From: JALORV01 sp963775635 | GTDB lineage: Bacteria; Pseudomonadota; Gammaproteobacteria; Burkholderiales; Burkholderiaceae_F | Length of the DNA: 64,000 bases | Assembly: GCA_963775635.1 (NCBI GenBank) | Contig: CAVZJO010000002.1 | Span: 1-64,000, forward strand | Direction of reading: 5' to 3' | Shown here: in pieces, positions 51,790 through 60,293 of the stretch | How the letters are laid out: the number at the start of each line of letters is the position of its first letter | Numbering within the stretch: position 1 is the stretch's first letter | Notes under the pieces: model-generated | The model's database searches: none | Told to the model about the DNA's origin: nothing | The model's input: only the letters and a program-made list of their open reading frames with translations | Position numbers and translations under genes: made by a program

Positions 51790-52451
51790 TGGAAGACTTT
51801 CCCAAAGACATTTACACAGAACCCGAACCCGACGTCGATACGCTCGCCAATCTGGGACCGCTCGCTGGAATGGCCGGCATCTGGACCGGGTCGCGCGGGC
51901 TCGACGCCAGTCCGAAGCCTGATGGCCCCGAAAAGCAGGCCTTCGTCGAACGTATCGAACTGCAGCCCATCGATGCACAGACCAACGGCCCGCAACTGTT
52001 CTACGGGTTGCGTTACCACGCCCACATCGTCAAGCCGAACGACGTCGAGACATTTCACGATCAGGTCGGCTACTGGCTGTGGGAGCCAGCGACGGGGACC
52101 TTGATTCAGACGCTTTCGATACCGCGCGGACAAACGGCGATGGCTGTGGGCCGCGCTACTTCCGACGCAAGAACCTTTCGCCTCCAGGCAGTCCGTGGTT
52201 CCGAGACGAACGGGATCGTGTCCAACCCGTTTCTGGAATACGCGTTCAGGACAGAGAGCTACACCATCACGGTTTCAATCCATCCCGACGGAACGTGGTC
52301 CTACGAGCAGGACACTGTTTTGATCATCCCCGGTCAAGCGGAACCGTTTCATCACACGGATCGCAACACGCTTCGGAAGATTGGCGAGCCCACGCTTAAT
52401 CCCACGGCGCGGGCGCGAGCCGCCAAGCCACAGGCATCCGGACCACGCTAG
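51789..52451 (+). CDS. heme-binding beta-barrel (nitrobindin-like) protein
   Basis: A 220-residue soluble protein of the FABP-like/nitrobindin family. The opening LGPLAGMAGIWTGSRGLDAS has the family G-x-W-x-G-x-G/R pattern. Strands such as GLRYHAHIVKPNDVETFHDQ, VGYWLWEPATGTLIQTLSIP and ITVSIHPDGTWSYEQDTVLI follow. Proteins with a bound ferric heme detoxify peroxynitrite or carry fatty acid-like ligands. The proximal histidine near the C-terminus is plausible (PFHHTDRNTL). It has an AGGAG ribosome-binding site embedded in the inverted repeat. Confidence 0.75.
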   Translation: MEDFPKDIYTEPEPDVDTLANLGPLAGMAGIWTGSRGLDASPKPDGPEKQAFVERIELQPIDAQTNGPQLFYGLRYHAHIVKPNDVETFHDQVGYWLWEPATGTLIQTLSIPRGQTAMAVGRATSDARTFRLQAVRGSETNGIVSNPFLEYAFRTESYTITVSIHPDGTWSYEQDTVLIIPGQAEPFHHTDRNTLRKIGEPTLNPTARARAAKPQASGPR

Positions 52452-52536
52452 CGCATGGAGCGCAGCGGCTTGCTGACGCCGCCAGCACTTGCCTATGCCC
52501 GTGGCGACATGCGCAGTCGAGGAAGGTTGTGGTTGA

Positions 52537-53202
52537 GTGGCCTATAGTGCTACCGCTCTTCAACCGGACTTGCAGCTTTCCTTCGTGTACCACGGCGAAC
52601 GATTCAACAGCAGTACCCACCTTGTCGGCACTGCGCTGGCGATCACCGGGTCGGCAGTGCTCATCACGCGTGCCGCGCTCGACGGCGATCCCTGGAAGAT
52701 TGTCAGCTTCAGCCTGTTCGGCACGGTGCTGGTGGTGCTCTATGCAATTTCGACGCTGTATCACTCGATCAGGGCGTCCAGCGCCAAGGCGCTGTTTCGG
52801 CGCCTCGATCACTGTGCGATCTACCTGCTGATCGCCGGCACCTACACCCCCTTCACGCTGGTCACGCTGCGCGGCCCATTGGGCTGGATGCTGTTCGGGA
52901 CGATCTGGGCGATGGCGGCCTACGGCATCGTGCATGCCTGGCGTTATCGCGGCGACGACGATCCTTCGGTTTGGCCGTATCTGGTGATGGGATGGTTGGG
53001 AGCTGCGGCTGCGGTTCCCCTGGTGGCGCGGTTGGGTGCCGGCGGCATGATCTGGCTGGCGGCGGGCGGGTTGCTTTACACGATGGGCATCCTGTTCTTC
53101 CTCAACGACACCCGCTGGCGCCACGCCCACGGCGTCTGGCACCTGTTCGTACTTGGCGGCAGCACGGCGCATTTCTTTGCCGTGCTGCGCTACGTGATCT
53201 AA
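52537..53202 (+). CDS. hemolysin III family (YqfA/TrhA) membrane protein
   Basis: A 221-residue seven-helix membrane protein of the PAQR superfamily. It contains NSSTHLVGTALAITGSAVLI, AISTLYHSI with the S-x3-H metal residue, FRRLDHCAIYLLIAGTYTPF with an Asp-His pair, and HAHGVWHLFVLGGSTAHFFA with the last histidines. These residues form a zinc site. The start is GTG. PAQR relatives in bacteria are linked to membrane energetics and fluidity; haemolysin activity is rarely real. Confidence 0.92.
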   Translation: MAYSATALQPDLQLSFVYHGERFNSSTHLVGTALAITGSAVLITRAALDGDPWKIVSFSLFGTVLVVLYAISTLYHSIRASSAKALFRRLDHCAIYLLIAGTYTPFTLVTLRGPLGWMLFGTIWAMAAYGIVHAWRYRGDDDPSVWPYLVMGWLGAAAAVPLVARLGAGGMIWLAAGGLLYTMGILFFLNDTRWRHAHGVWHLFVLGGSTAHFFAVLRYVI

Positions 53203-53302
53203 GCCTCTGCAGGCGCGACCTCCCGCAGAGCGCGGCGCAGTCGACTCGGCGCTCCCGGAAGCGCCTGATCCGGGAAGCGATGGCCCGCTTGCCAATGGCG
53301 TG

Positions 53303-54289
53303 TCAATCCGCCGTGATCTTCGCCTCGCGGATTACTTTGCCCCACTTGATCGTCTCACTCGTGAGGAACAGCTCGAACTCCGCTGGCGTGCCACCGACCG
53401 GAATCGTTCCCATCGAGTCTAGGCGTTCCTTTACGTCGTCGAGCCTGACGATCGCTGCAACTTCGTCGGCGACGCGCTTGATGATCTCCGGAGGTGTGCC
53501 GGCCGGCGCAAGAATTCCGGCCCACGTGCTGCCGGTAAAGCCCCGGATTCCCTGCTCGATGAAGGTAGGCACCTCTGGCAGCACTGACAAGCGCTTTTCG
53601 CTCGCCACGCCGATCAATCGGACCTTGCCTGCTTTGCCCGGGCCAATCAGCCCGACCGCGGCGTCCATGAACAACTGGATATGACCTCCCATCAAATCGT
53701 TCAGCGCAGGCGCCGAGCCCTTGTATGGCACATGCACCATATAGGTCTGTGTCATTGACTTGAGCAGCTCGGTGGTCAAATTGACGGCCGAACCGTTGCC
53801 GCTGGAGCCATAGCTGACCTTGCCGGGATTCTTGCGCGCATAGTCGATCAGCTCACTGGCGTTCTTGAACGGCGCATCGTTGTTGGCGGCCGCCACCAGC
53901 GGCGATACGCCGATCAGCGACACCGCGGCGAGATCCTTCTTTGGGTCGTACGGCAGCTTGGGGTACAGGGTGGTGTTGGCAGCATAGGCGGCGATCACAA
54001 CCGCGAACGTATAGCCATCCGGTGGTGACTTGGCGAGCACCTCGACCCCAATGATGCTGTTGGCGCCTGGCTTGTTTTCGATCAGTACCGCCTGGCCAAG
54101 TCGTTCCTGCAGTTTCTGACTCACCAATCGCGCGGTGATGTCGGTGAATCCGCCCGGTGTGTACGGGACGATGACCTTGATGGGCTTGGATGGCCATGCC
54201 TGGGCGTGCACCGATGATGCAACCAAGACCGCTGCCCCAGCCGCAAGCGCGGCGGCAAAACGGCGCCGCGTGATTTCTTTCGGGTTCAA
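53303..54289 (-). CDS. tripartite tricarboxylate transporter receptor (Bug family)
   Basis: A 328-residue periplasmic binding protein. Its N-terminus ITRRRFAAALAAGAAVLVAS carries twin arginines, so Tat export is likely. The mature start AWPSKPIKVIVPYTPGGFTD is the Bug signature, with a second conserved segment YGSSGNGSAVNLTTELLKSM and VPYKGSAPALNDLMGGHIQL. Bug proteins capture carboxylates for TctAB permeases and are greatly expanded in Burkholderiales. No tctA or tctB gene is adjacent, so it is an orphan receptor. Confidence 0.93.
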   Translation of the reverse strand: MNPKEITRRRFAAALAAGAAVLVASSVHAQAWPSKPIKVIVPYTPGGFTDITARLVSQKLQERLGQAVLIENKPGANSIIGVEVLAKSPPDGYTFAVVIAAYAANTTLYPKLPYDPKKDLAAVSLIGVSPLVAAANNDAPFKNASELIDYARKNPGKVSYGSSGNGSAVNLTTELLKSMTQTYMVHVPYKGSAPALNDLMGGHIQLFMDAAVGLIGPGKAGKVRLIGVASEKRLSVLPEVPTFIEQGIRGFTGSTWAGILAPAGTPPEIIKRVADEVAAIVRLDDVKERLDSMGTIPVGGTPAEFELFLTSETIKWGKVIREAKITAD

Positions 54290-54434
54290 TTGGCCTTCCT
54301 TTCAATTTGTCCAGCGCCTTACCGCGTGGACGGATCGACCGCAGTTGCCGAGGTCCGCCCGGATTCCGGTTTGCCGCATCGTTTCTTCACCGCGTATCGT
54401 GATGCGTTGGAACGCCAACGTCCACCCGAAATTG

Positions 54435-55211
54435 ATGAGAGACAGCAGCCGCGGTCGCGCGGTCCTGGTCACGATGCCGCACAGCCACTACGCCGAGAAG
54501 GCGCGCTGGGCGCTCGATCGGCTTTCGCTGCCGTACACAGAAGAGCCGCATGTGCCGCTGCTGCACCGGCTTGCGACGCGTCGCCACGGCGGTCGCAGCG
54601 TGCCTGTGCTGGTTCATGGTTCGCGCCGCTGCGTGGATTCCACCGACGTCCTTCTCTATGCAGATTCGGTCTGCGGGGGCGACCGACTGTACCCGCGGGA
54701 CGCAGAGCAGCGTGCAGAGGTTGAGGCCCTCGAAGAGCGTTTCGACGAAGTGCTTGGCCCGCACACTCGGCGCTGGGCGTACGCACAGCTTCTGCCGCAC
54801 ACGGATCTTTTGCGCAGGATGATGAGCCGAGGTGTGCCGCAGTACGAAGCGGTCTTGCTGCCGATGATCATGCCAGTCGTCACCTCCCTGGTCCGCAAGG
54901 CGCTGCGGATCACGCCAGACAGTGCACAGCGCTCACTGCAGCGCGTACGTGAGGTGTTCCAAGAAGTGGGTGAACGGCTCACGGACGGGCGACCGTTTTT
55001 GGTCGGTGGACGCCTCAGCGCTGCAGACATAACCTTTGCATCACTCGCAGCACCTGTGCTGCTGCCAGCCGGCTACCGCGCCGCCCACCCCCGTGTCGAT
55101 GAAGTGCCCGCTGCAATGCGAGAAGTGGTTTGCAGTCTGCGGGACACCGGAGCGGGGCAGTTCGCCGTGAATCTCTTTTCGCGAGAGCGATCTGAGGCAC
55201 CGGCGAGCTAG
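54435..55211 (+). CDS. glutathione S-transferase
   Basis: A 258-residue protein with a thioredoxin-like N-terminal domain (AVLVTMPHSHYAEKARWALD, then SVPVLVHGSRRCVDSTDVLL, where VPVL holds the cis-proline and the acidic residue binds glutathione) and a helical C-terminal domain (GRPFLVGGRLSAADITFASL, the GST N-capping box with Asp). The catalytic Cys/Ser position is MPHSHYAEK, so a serine-type enzyme is likely. ATG 54435 is chosen; 54402 is possible. Divergent from the Bug receptor. Confidence 0.82.
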   Translation: MRDSSRGRAVLVTMPHSHYAEKARWALDRLSLPYTEEPHVPLLHRLATRRHGGRSVPVLVHGSRRCVDSTDVLLYADSVCGGDRLYPRDAEQRAEVEALEERFDEVLGPHTRRWAYAQLLPHTDLLRRMMSRGVPQYEAVLLPMIMPVVTSLVRKALRITPDSAQRSLQRVREVFQEVGERLTDGRPFLVGGRLSAADITFASLAAPVLLPAGYRAAHPRVDEVPAAMREVVCSLRDTGAGQFAVNLFSRERSEAPAS

Positions 55212-55454
55212 CGACTGCAGGTCCGCCACTACGCAAATTCGGATTTCAGTTCGAATGACGGCCTTTGGCCGCGAAGCGCCAGGCTCAGTGAAGTTCTGAC
55301 GGGACGCAGCCGGCGGCCCGTACTCGCCTGTCAAGCTCCGGCGCCGTTCGCGCATGTGCGCGCGGACGACTGATCGTTACAACTGCAATCCACTGGCTCT
55401 TCCTATACACACCGGTGAAACAAACTCGAGCGATCCTGTGTCGAGGAGGTCGGT

Positions 55455-55688
55455 ATGGATGTCGACACTGGACGGCGTAGAGGAAGCAGAGTGAAGCAGA
55501 CCCGCACTGCGCTGGGGCTCGGTTTCGCGCTCGCGCTCGTGTCGGGGCTGAGTGCTTCCGTGCTGCGAGTGCCCGACGCGCCGACCACGATTGCGTACTA
55601 CGCGGCGCTGGCGAGCGACCTCACCCCGCTTTTCGATCCTACCGTTCCCGGTGCTGCGGCCTCGAGTACGGTCTGCCCGTCCCCGTAG
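55455..55688 (+). CDS. small hypothetical exported protein
   Basis: A 77-residue ORF with a strong ribosome-binding site GAGGAGG at 55441-55447. The sequence has one hydrophobic segment (ALGLGFALALVSGLSASVL) after an arginine-rich N-terminus, so it is either a signal peptide or a membrane anchor. The rest (YYAALASDLTPLFDPTVPGA) is neutral. No family is known. Confidence 0.45.
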   Translation: MDVDTGRRRGSRVKQTRTALGLGFALALVSGLSASVLRVPDAPTTIAYYAALASDLTPLFDPTVPGAAASSTVCPSP

Positions 55689-55830
55689 CAGGCGTCGCTT
55701 GCCGCGTCCGCCACGTTCATCGGCGCGCACGGCGGAACGAACTGAACGACTAGCCATTGCACCGCTGTCATCGCGTCTGCGAACGATTGGTTGCGAAATT
55801 CGATTGGATCAACACTAGGGAGATATCACT

Positions 55831-55974
55831 ATGAAGCCGAAACCCGTAAGGCCGTTCAACCGCCCGATGCGCTCGCTGGTGGGGACCTTCCGAACATATC
55901 TGCCGACCGCTTTCGGGGCGATCCTCCTGGTTGCCGCCATTGCGGCCGCCATCTTTGCGCCGGAATTCGTCTAG
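55831..55974 (+). CDS. 47-residue small membrane protein
   Basis: ATG 55831 to TAG 55974, with a GGGAG ribosome-binding site at 55818-55822. It encodes KPKPVRPFNRPMRSLVGTFR at the N-terminus, a positively charged stretch, and then a helix FGAILLVAAIAAAIFAPEF. The layout, basic N-terminus plus one C-terminal helix, is typical of regulatory small membrane proteins. It has no recognised homologue. Confidence 0.5.
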   Translation: MKPKPVRPFNRPMRSLVGTFRTYLPTAFGAILLVAAIAAAIFAPEFV

Positions 55975-56051
55975 GTGCGCGCACATCCCGAGAACTTGTG
56001 GCGCGGGTTCGCTGATTGGCTCCGATCGACCGCTGACCGCGCGGCCGAACG

Positions 56052-56564
56052 CTAGCGATCGCCATCAGTAGAGGAAGCGGGCTTCTTCGAGCCTGCCATC
56101 CGCTCCAAGCGATCGTCGACCTCGCCGATGAACGCCGCCAGCGAGTTACTTGCTTGATCAACGTGCGCGCGTAACGCCTGCTCCAGGCTGTCGAGGCGCT
56201 GCCCGAGCGCGCTCTCCCGGGCCGCCGCCTGTGACTCGAGGCGTTGCAGCTCGTCGTCCAAATGCTTACTAAGGGCAGTGAACCGAGAGGCTTCGGCTTG
56301 ATCTGCCAGTGTTCTCTGCGCGCTCAACTCCTTGGCCGCGCGCCGGGTCTCAACTAGAACGCTCGCCTGCTGAACCAGCAGGGCAAGCAAGAGCACGGCA
56401 ACGATGAGGACGGTAAAGCCAAGCAACAACAGCCCAAGCGGCGCCTGCGCGGTCCAAAACCCGAATGACAGCGTCGTCGGGGCATTGATCACGTCCCAGT
56501 TCAAGGAGATAAATCCGGCAAACGCGGCGAGTATCAAGACCGGCAGCACGGTTCGCATATTCAT
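56052..56564 (-). CDS. LapA-domain (DUF1049) membrane protein
   Basis: A 170-residue protein with two membrane helices, VLPVLILAAFAGFISLNWDV and LGLLLLGFTVLIVAVLLLAL, separated by a loop with SFGFWTAQAPLG, typical of the LapA/YciS family. A long cytoplasmic coiled coil follows (LADQAEASRFTALSKHLDDE, LQRLESQAAARESALGQRL). LapA proteins assemble heptose-rich LPS or regulate LpxC turnover in enterobacteria; here the coiled-coil extension is longer than usual. ATG 56564 has a GGGAGG upstream. Confidence 0.75.
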   Translation of the reverse strand: MNMRTVLPVLILAAFAGFISLNWDVINAPTTLSFGFWTAQAPLGLLLLGFTVLIVAVLLLALLVQQASVLVETRRAAKELSAQRTLADQAEASRFTALSKHLDDELQRLESQAAARESALGQRLDSLEQALRAHVDQASNSLAAFIGEVDDRLERMAGSKKPASSTDGDR

Positions 56565-56782
56565 GAGCAACCCTCCCACTTCGCTCAGGTTCAAACGCCC
56601 GAAACACTGAATCTGAGTGTAGTCAAGTGCCGGACCGAGTGAGACGGCTAACCAATCGCGCGCTCGTTGTAGGGTCGATCTTGCAGAGCAACTCATGCGG
56701 ACGACGAGAATGCCAATGAGGCAACGCAGGTCAGTGACCGCTCAGGCGCCCCATTTAGCCAAGCGACGCAACCGAGTTGTGC

Positions 56783-57121
56783 CTAGCGGTACGCCGGTGC
56801 GTGCGTCACGCTGCAGTCGTAGTTTCCCCGGATGTTGTCGTTGTAGTAACGGCCCTTGGAGGTGGCCTTCCTCCAGCCGGTTACCGTTGCCGCCGGAACG
56901 TGGCAGAAGTGGTACCAGATCCCTTTTAGGCTGACCAGGACGTACTCCTCCTTCTCGTCGTAACAGAGCCGCTTGACGTTTGCGCTGCGCGTCACGTTCT
57001 CGCAGCGGAACTGCGCGAGATCCACCTCGCCGCGGGCCTTCACGTAGACACGTTCGGCCTTGGCCGCATGAGCAGCCACGGCCAGCGCCGCGACCAGGAT
57101 GATTCGCATCATCGCGTGCAT
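56783..57121 (-). CDS. secreted KTSC-domain protein
   Basis: A 112-residue exported protein (MRIILVAALAVAAHAAKAE signal). The mature part contains RLCYDEKEEYVLVSLKGIWY and HFCHVPAATVTGWRKATSKG, RYYNDNIRGNY. That order, with short beta strands, G-x-x-Y, VP and S-x-G-x-Y/F-x-N, matches the KTSC domain, a small fold first seen in phage and lysyl-tRNA synthetase-related proteins. The usual cytosolic location is changed here by the signal peptide. Role unknown. Confidence 0.6.
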   Translation of the reverse strand: MHAMMRIILVAALAVAAHAAKAERVYVKARGEVDLAQFRCENVTRSANVKRLCYDEKEEYVLVSLKGIWYHFCHVPAATVTGWRKATSKGRYYNDNIRGNYDCSVTHAPAYR

Positions 57122-57548
57122 TGAATCCTCTGCAACCCAAGTGACTGCGATTGAAATCCGGCCGGCCTGCATCGGGACCGGTAGCGCGGTCGAGATGCCT
57201 GTGGAGCTCGGGCAAGAACAGCATAAGAAGATCACATCTGCGCGCGGAATAATCCGATGAACCAGGGGACATCCCTCTTGTTCGCCCGACGCTCACCATC
57301 CATACGTCATCCCGCCCCAGCGCTGATAGGCGGCATTAACCAATTTGTCGCGAACAAGTTGTCGACCAGCAAGCGCGTCGTTGGGGCTTGATGGCCCGTC
57401 TGCTAAGGACGTCGGCGACGTACGGATTCACCTCGAGGGGTGTCTCGGCGGCTTGGTTGGCGCGTTAGCGGCCAATTGCAGTCGTTGCTGTTCGGCTCCA
57501 AAATAGCCGCGGTCTGAGCCGCATCCATTCTCACTGACGGAGCAAGCC
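57122..57548. other. intergenic region without a recognised gene
   Basis: A 427-base divergent gap between the KTSC gene (minus) and the MBL-fold hydrolase (plus). Short ORFs on both strands lack ribosome-binding sites and conserved sequence. The right end carries GACGGAGCAAGCC, the probable ribosome-binding site of the hydrolase. No repeat or clear terminator is seen. Confidence 0.4.
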
Positions 57549-58571
57549 ATGCAGTGTCACCTCGCCGGCGTTATCTTCGCCCTCGTTCTCACCGCCGCCC
57601 CGGCCGTCGCGCAGAACGTCAAGATCACTCCGGTCGGCTCACATCCCGGCGAGCTGTGCGCGAACGACCGTGCGACGATCTTCGAGGATCCTTCCGGCGT
57701 GCGCATTCTCTACGACGCCGGTCATACCGTCACCGGTGGCGACGATCCGCGCCTCGGCGACATTCACGCCGTGCTGCTGAGCCACGCGCACGGTGATCAC
57801 ATTGGTGACCAAAAGCTCAAGGCGGTCGGCGCCGGTGACTGCGCGAACTCGGAGCGCGTGCCGGCTGGACCGAATTCGACGACTGCGGAAGTCGCGGCGG
57901 CCAAGAACGCGGCGATCGTCATGACCAACGACATGGGCACATTCATCGCGCGCAAGGTGCAGAACATTCGTGGCAAGCCGGTCGGAGTGTGTCCGCAGAC
58001 CGAAGGGGCGACGGTCATCCCGGTCGCCGCACCATGCCGCTCGAACACGCATTTGGGTGGCGTGTTCGTCGCCAAGGCTCCGAATGCGAAGCAGGGGGTC
58101 GAGATCACGATCGTGTTCGCATCCCATGCGAACAACGTTCCGCTGTCGCTGTTGTCGGAAGCGCAGCGCGCGGCACTGGCCCCGGACGATACGAGCATCA
58201 TTCTCGGCCCGCCAACCGGTTACGTGATCAAGTTCACCAACGGACTGGTCGCCTACCTATCAGGCGACACCGGCATTCACACCGAGATGAAGACGGTCGT
58301 CAGCGACTATCACAAGGCGAATCTCGCCGTGCTGAATCTCGGGCCGAGCGCTGGGGCCTTCAACTCGGGAGCGTATGAGATGAACGAACTGGTCCGCCCC
58401 GCGTCGATCATCCTCACCCACACCAATGAAGCGGTGACGGATGGCGGAAAGCCGCGCCCCAACACGCGCACCGCGGCGGTGATTAAGCAGTTGAAGGCGC
58501 CGGCACACCTAGCGATCAGCGGCCGCACGATGGAATTCGACGGTCGGGGAAAATGCGTTGCTGGATGTTGA
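57549..58571 (+). CDS. secreted MBL-fold metallohydrolase
   Basis: A 340-residue exported enzyme. The signal is GVIFALVLTAAPAVAQ. The beta-lactamase-fold motif is intact: AVLLSHAHGDHIGDQKLKAV (HxHxDH), a downstream histidine (IVFASHANNVPLS), GLVAYLSGDTGIHTEMKTVV with the bridging Asp, and PASIILTHTNEAVTDGG for the last metal His. Reads like a zinc hydrolase for an unknown ester or amide. Six cysteines in the chain could form disulfides. It stands upstream of the pyrophosphatase gene on the same strand. Confidence 0.85.
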   Translation: MQCHLAGVIFALVLTAAPAVAQNVKITPVGSHPGELCANDRATIFEDPSGVRILYDAGHTVTGGDDPRLGDIHAVLLSHAHGDHIGDQKLKAVGAGDCANSERVPAGPNSTTAEVAAAKNAAIVMTNDMGTFIARKVQNIRGKPVGVCPQTEGATVIPVAAPCRSNTHLGGVFVAKAPNAKQGVEITIVFASHANNVPLSLLSEAQRAALAPDDTSIILGPPTGYVIKFTNGLVAYLSGDTGIHTEMKTVVSDYHKANLAVLNLGPSAGAFNSGAYEMNELVRPASIILTHTNEAVTDGGKPRPNTRTAAVIKQLKAPAHLAISGRTMEFDGRGKCVAGC

Positions 58572-58625
58572 GCCCCTCGGCTCAGTGTGAAGTGCGAGTC
58601 TTTCGGCCGGGAGTGGGCTGAGGTG

Positions 58626-59138
58626 ATGAGCGCGCCGATCGCCGTCCCCGCGCCGACCAACAACGCACTCTCGGATCCACCCGAAGTCGAGGTTCTGATC
58701 GAGGTGCCGCGCGGCAGTTTTCTGAAACGCGGCTCCAGCGGCAGTATCGATTTCGTCTCGCCGTTGCCGTGCCCGTTCAACTACGGCGCTGTACCAACGC
58801 TCCTGGGGCTCGAGGGCGATCTGCTTGACGCACTGGTGCTCGGGCCGCGCTTGCGCTTTGGCGCCCAAGCACGCGTAAAGGCTTGGGGTGCAGTGACGTT
58901 GACGGACCGCGGAATGTCGGACGACAAACTAATCTGCAGCGACCGTCGGCCGAGCCAGTTCGAGATCGAGGGAGTCCTGCGCTTCTTTCGCTTCTATGCA
59001 AAGTGCAAGGGGTTGCTGAACTTCTGGCGACGCCGACCCGGCCGCAACGCCTGCGAAGGCTTGTGCACCGCAGCCGAGGCACTCGAACGCGCCCGCCCGG
59101 TGCCTGAAGGATGGACGCGTTCGCCCGTGCCTTTCTGA
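58626..59138 (+). CDS. inorganic pyrophosphatase-like protein
   Basis: A 170-residue soluble family I pyrophosphatase. It keeps EVPRGSFLKR and YGAVPTLLGLEGDLLDALVL, in which the usual DGDPVD motif is EGDLLD (both acidic residues kept, the Pro replaced), and DRGMSDDKLICSD, which preserves the D-x4-D-x-K metal and substrate positions. Near the end FFRFYAKCKG resembles the FxxYK helix. It is divergent from housekeeping Ppa but still plausibly active. ATG 58626 follows a GAGG; an earlier in-frame start at 58587 is less likely. Confidence 0.75.
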   Translation: MSAPIAVPAPTNNALSDPPEVEVLIEVPRGSFLKRGSSGSIDFVSPLPCPFNYGAVPTLLGLEGDLLDALVLGPRLRFGAQARVKAWGAVTLTDRGMSDDKLICSDRRPSQFEIEGVLRFFRFYAKCKGLLNFWRRRPGRNACEGLCTAAEALERARPVPEGWTRSPVPF

Positions 59139-59207
59139 TCCGGCAGCAGGGGCGATGACGTAAGGTTTTCGACGGCGCTGGCCGGCACTCTTCGGCAGAT
59201 CGCAACG

Positions 59208-59525
59208 CTAGATCGCTGCGCGCATGTCCGGCCGCACGAGTTCGATGTACTCCCGATGACGTCGGATGAAGTTCATCGCATATGGGCAGATCGGAATCAC
59301 GGTCTTCCCTTGCTGGCGCACGTCTTCCAGCATCCGCCGCACCAACTCGGACCCATAGCCCTTTCCTTCGAACTCAGGCTTGATTTCGGTGTGCTTGATC
59401 AGGACTGCAAGTTCGCCGATCGGGTCATATTCAACGAAACCGAGTTCCTGCCCGTCGAGCAGCAAGCGATAGCGGTGCGCGCCGGTGTCATTGGCCAATT
59501 GAAGTTCATGCAGCCCTGAACTCAC
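59208..59525 (-). CDS. GNAT-type N-acetyltransferase (YjdJ-like)
   Basis: A 105-residue minimal GNAT protein. It contains LDGQELGFVEYDPIGELAVL, KHTEIKPEFEGKGYGSELVR (the acetyl-CoA pyrophosphate loop Q/E-G-K-G-Y-G) and PICPYAMNFIRRHREYIELV, the YjdJ-type ending. Such small enzymes probably acetylate amines or proteins; substrates are unknown. The TAG stop is at 59208 and the start is good ATG 59525. Confidence 0.88.
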   Translation of the reverse strand: MSSGLHELQLANDTGAHRYRLLLDGQELGFVEYDPIGELAVLIKHTEIKPEFEGKGYGSELVRRMLEDVRQQGKTVIPICPYAMNFIRRHREYIELVRPDMRAAI

Positions 59526-59666
59526 GGAGGTTCCTTCGAGGGGCAGGTCTGCACGATCGTATACCGAATGAAAAAGCTGGAGGGTTCGCCCGACAGAGTT
59601 CCGTGCACCGACCAGCGGTGACCCTGGGCCACCGTCTGGTCGGGCTACGGGTCGTCAACATGGCTT

Positions 59667-59873
59667 CTACACCGCGCGCACTGCCATAACGGCATGCGCG
59701 TCGGCTTCCGCGGCCATCACGCGAGGCTCAACAGCCTCGTTGAAGTCCACGAAATACGCCTCGGGATAGCGAGCGAAGAATTCGGCGGCGACGTTGAAGA
59801 CCACCACCGCAAACACCGCGAACATCACTAAGGCATAGAAGAAGTCGTTCTTCGCCTCATGCTTGCGCTCCAT
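59667..59873 (-). CDS. small single-helix membrane protein
   Basis: A 68-residue protein starting at ATG 59873. ERKHEAKNDFFYALVMFAVF and VVVFNVAAEFFARYPEAYF form one membrane helix with a charged N-terminus, followed by an acidic Ala-rich tail. No family is known. It sits just past a terminator and so needs its own promoter. Confidence 0.5.
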   Translation of the reverse strand: MERKHEAKNDFFYALVMFAVFAVVVFNVAAEFFARYPEAYFVDFNEAVEPRVMAAEADAHAVMAVRAV

Positions 59874-59902
59874 GACACTCTCCACACGGGTGGCTGCAAT
59901 CA

Positions 59903-59940
59903 ACAAAAAGCCCGGAGGCGTTCGACGCGATCCGGGCTTG
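59903..59940 (-). terminator. rho-independent terminator, leftward
   Basis: AAGCCCGGA (59908-59916) pairs with TCCGGGCTT (59931-59939), with an inner GCG/CGC pairing in the loop. On the minus strand this hairpin is followed by TTTTTG. It therefore ends leftward transcription coming from the genes at 59958-63089 and separates the 68-residue protein gene from them. Confidence 0.85.
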
Positions 59941-59957
59941 GAAGCAGCCAGGTCCAG

Positions 59958-60167
59958 CTACACGCCTGGACCTCCGCCCGGATCATGGGCCTGCACAGAC
60001 AGGCTTGACCGCGCGCCGGCCAGCGACGCGGCCTCGACAGGCCATTCAGCCTGCCGACACATGTCCCCGAAAGCGAACTGGGTTCGCTCCCTGGACTCGA
60101 GTGTGCCGATCGCGTCGCTCATCTCTGAACTTTCACCATTGCCGGCAGGATTACCGGCGGATGTCAT
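59958..60167 (-). CDS. short hypothetical protein at operon end
   Basis: A 69-residue ORF starting ATG 60167. SAGNPAGNGESSEMSDAIGT at the start and FAFGDMCRQAEWPVEAASLA near the middle give no family. Its position, 127 bases after the DedA-rhodanese gene and just before the leftward terminator, makes it a plausible last gene of that operon. Its stop overlaps an inverted repeat at 59950-59973. Confidence 0.35.
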   Translation of the reverse strand: MTSAGNPAGNGESSEMSDAIGTLESRERTQFAFGDMCRQAEWPVEAASLAGARSSLSVQAHDPGGGPGV

Positions 60168-60293
60168 CGTAAGACCTCGGAGCTGCGCGTCAAAGAAATT
60201 CCGGCGTGAAAATTCGGCGGCGTGGCGGGCAGCCAACGCTTCTGCCTGCGATGGCTCGGTTGTCGAGCCGAACAGACGGCATGTGGCGGCCGA

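Noticed and set aside
53253..53275. Hairpin TCCCGG/CCGGGA between hemolysin III and the Bug gene
   Set aside because: No T-run on either strand, so not called as a terminator.
59950..59973. Inverted repeat AGGTCCA/TGGACCT near the leftward terminator
   Set aside because: It overlaps the end of a doubtful ORF and has no T-run; too weak to name as a separate element.
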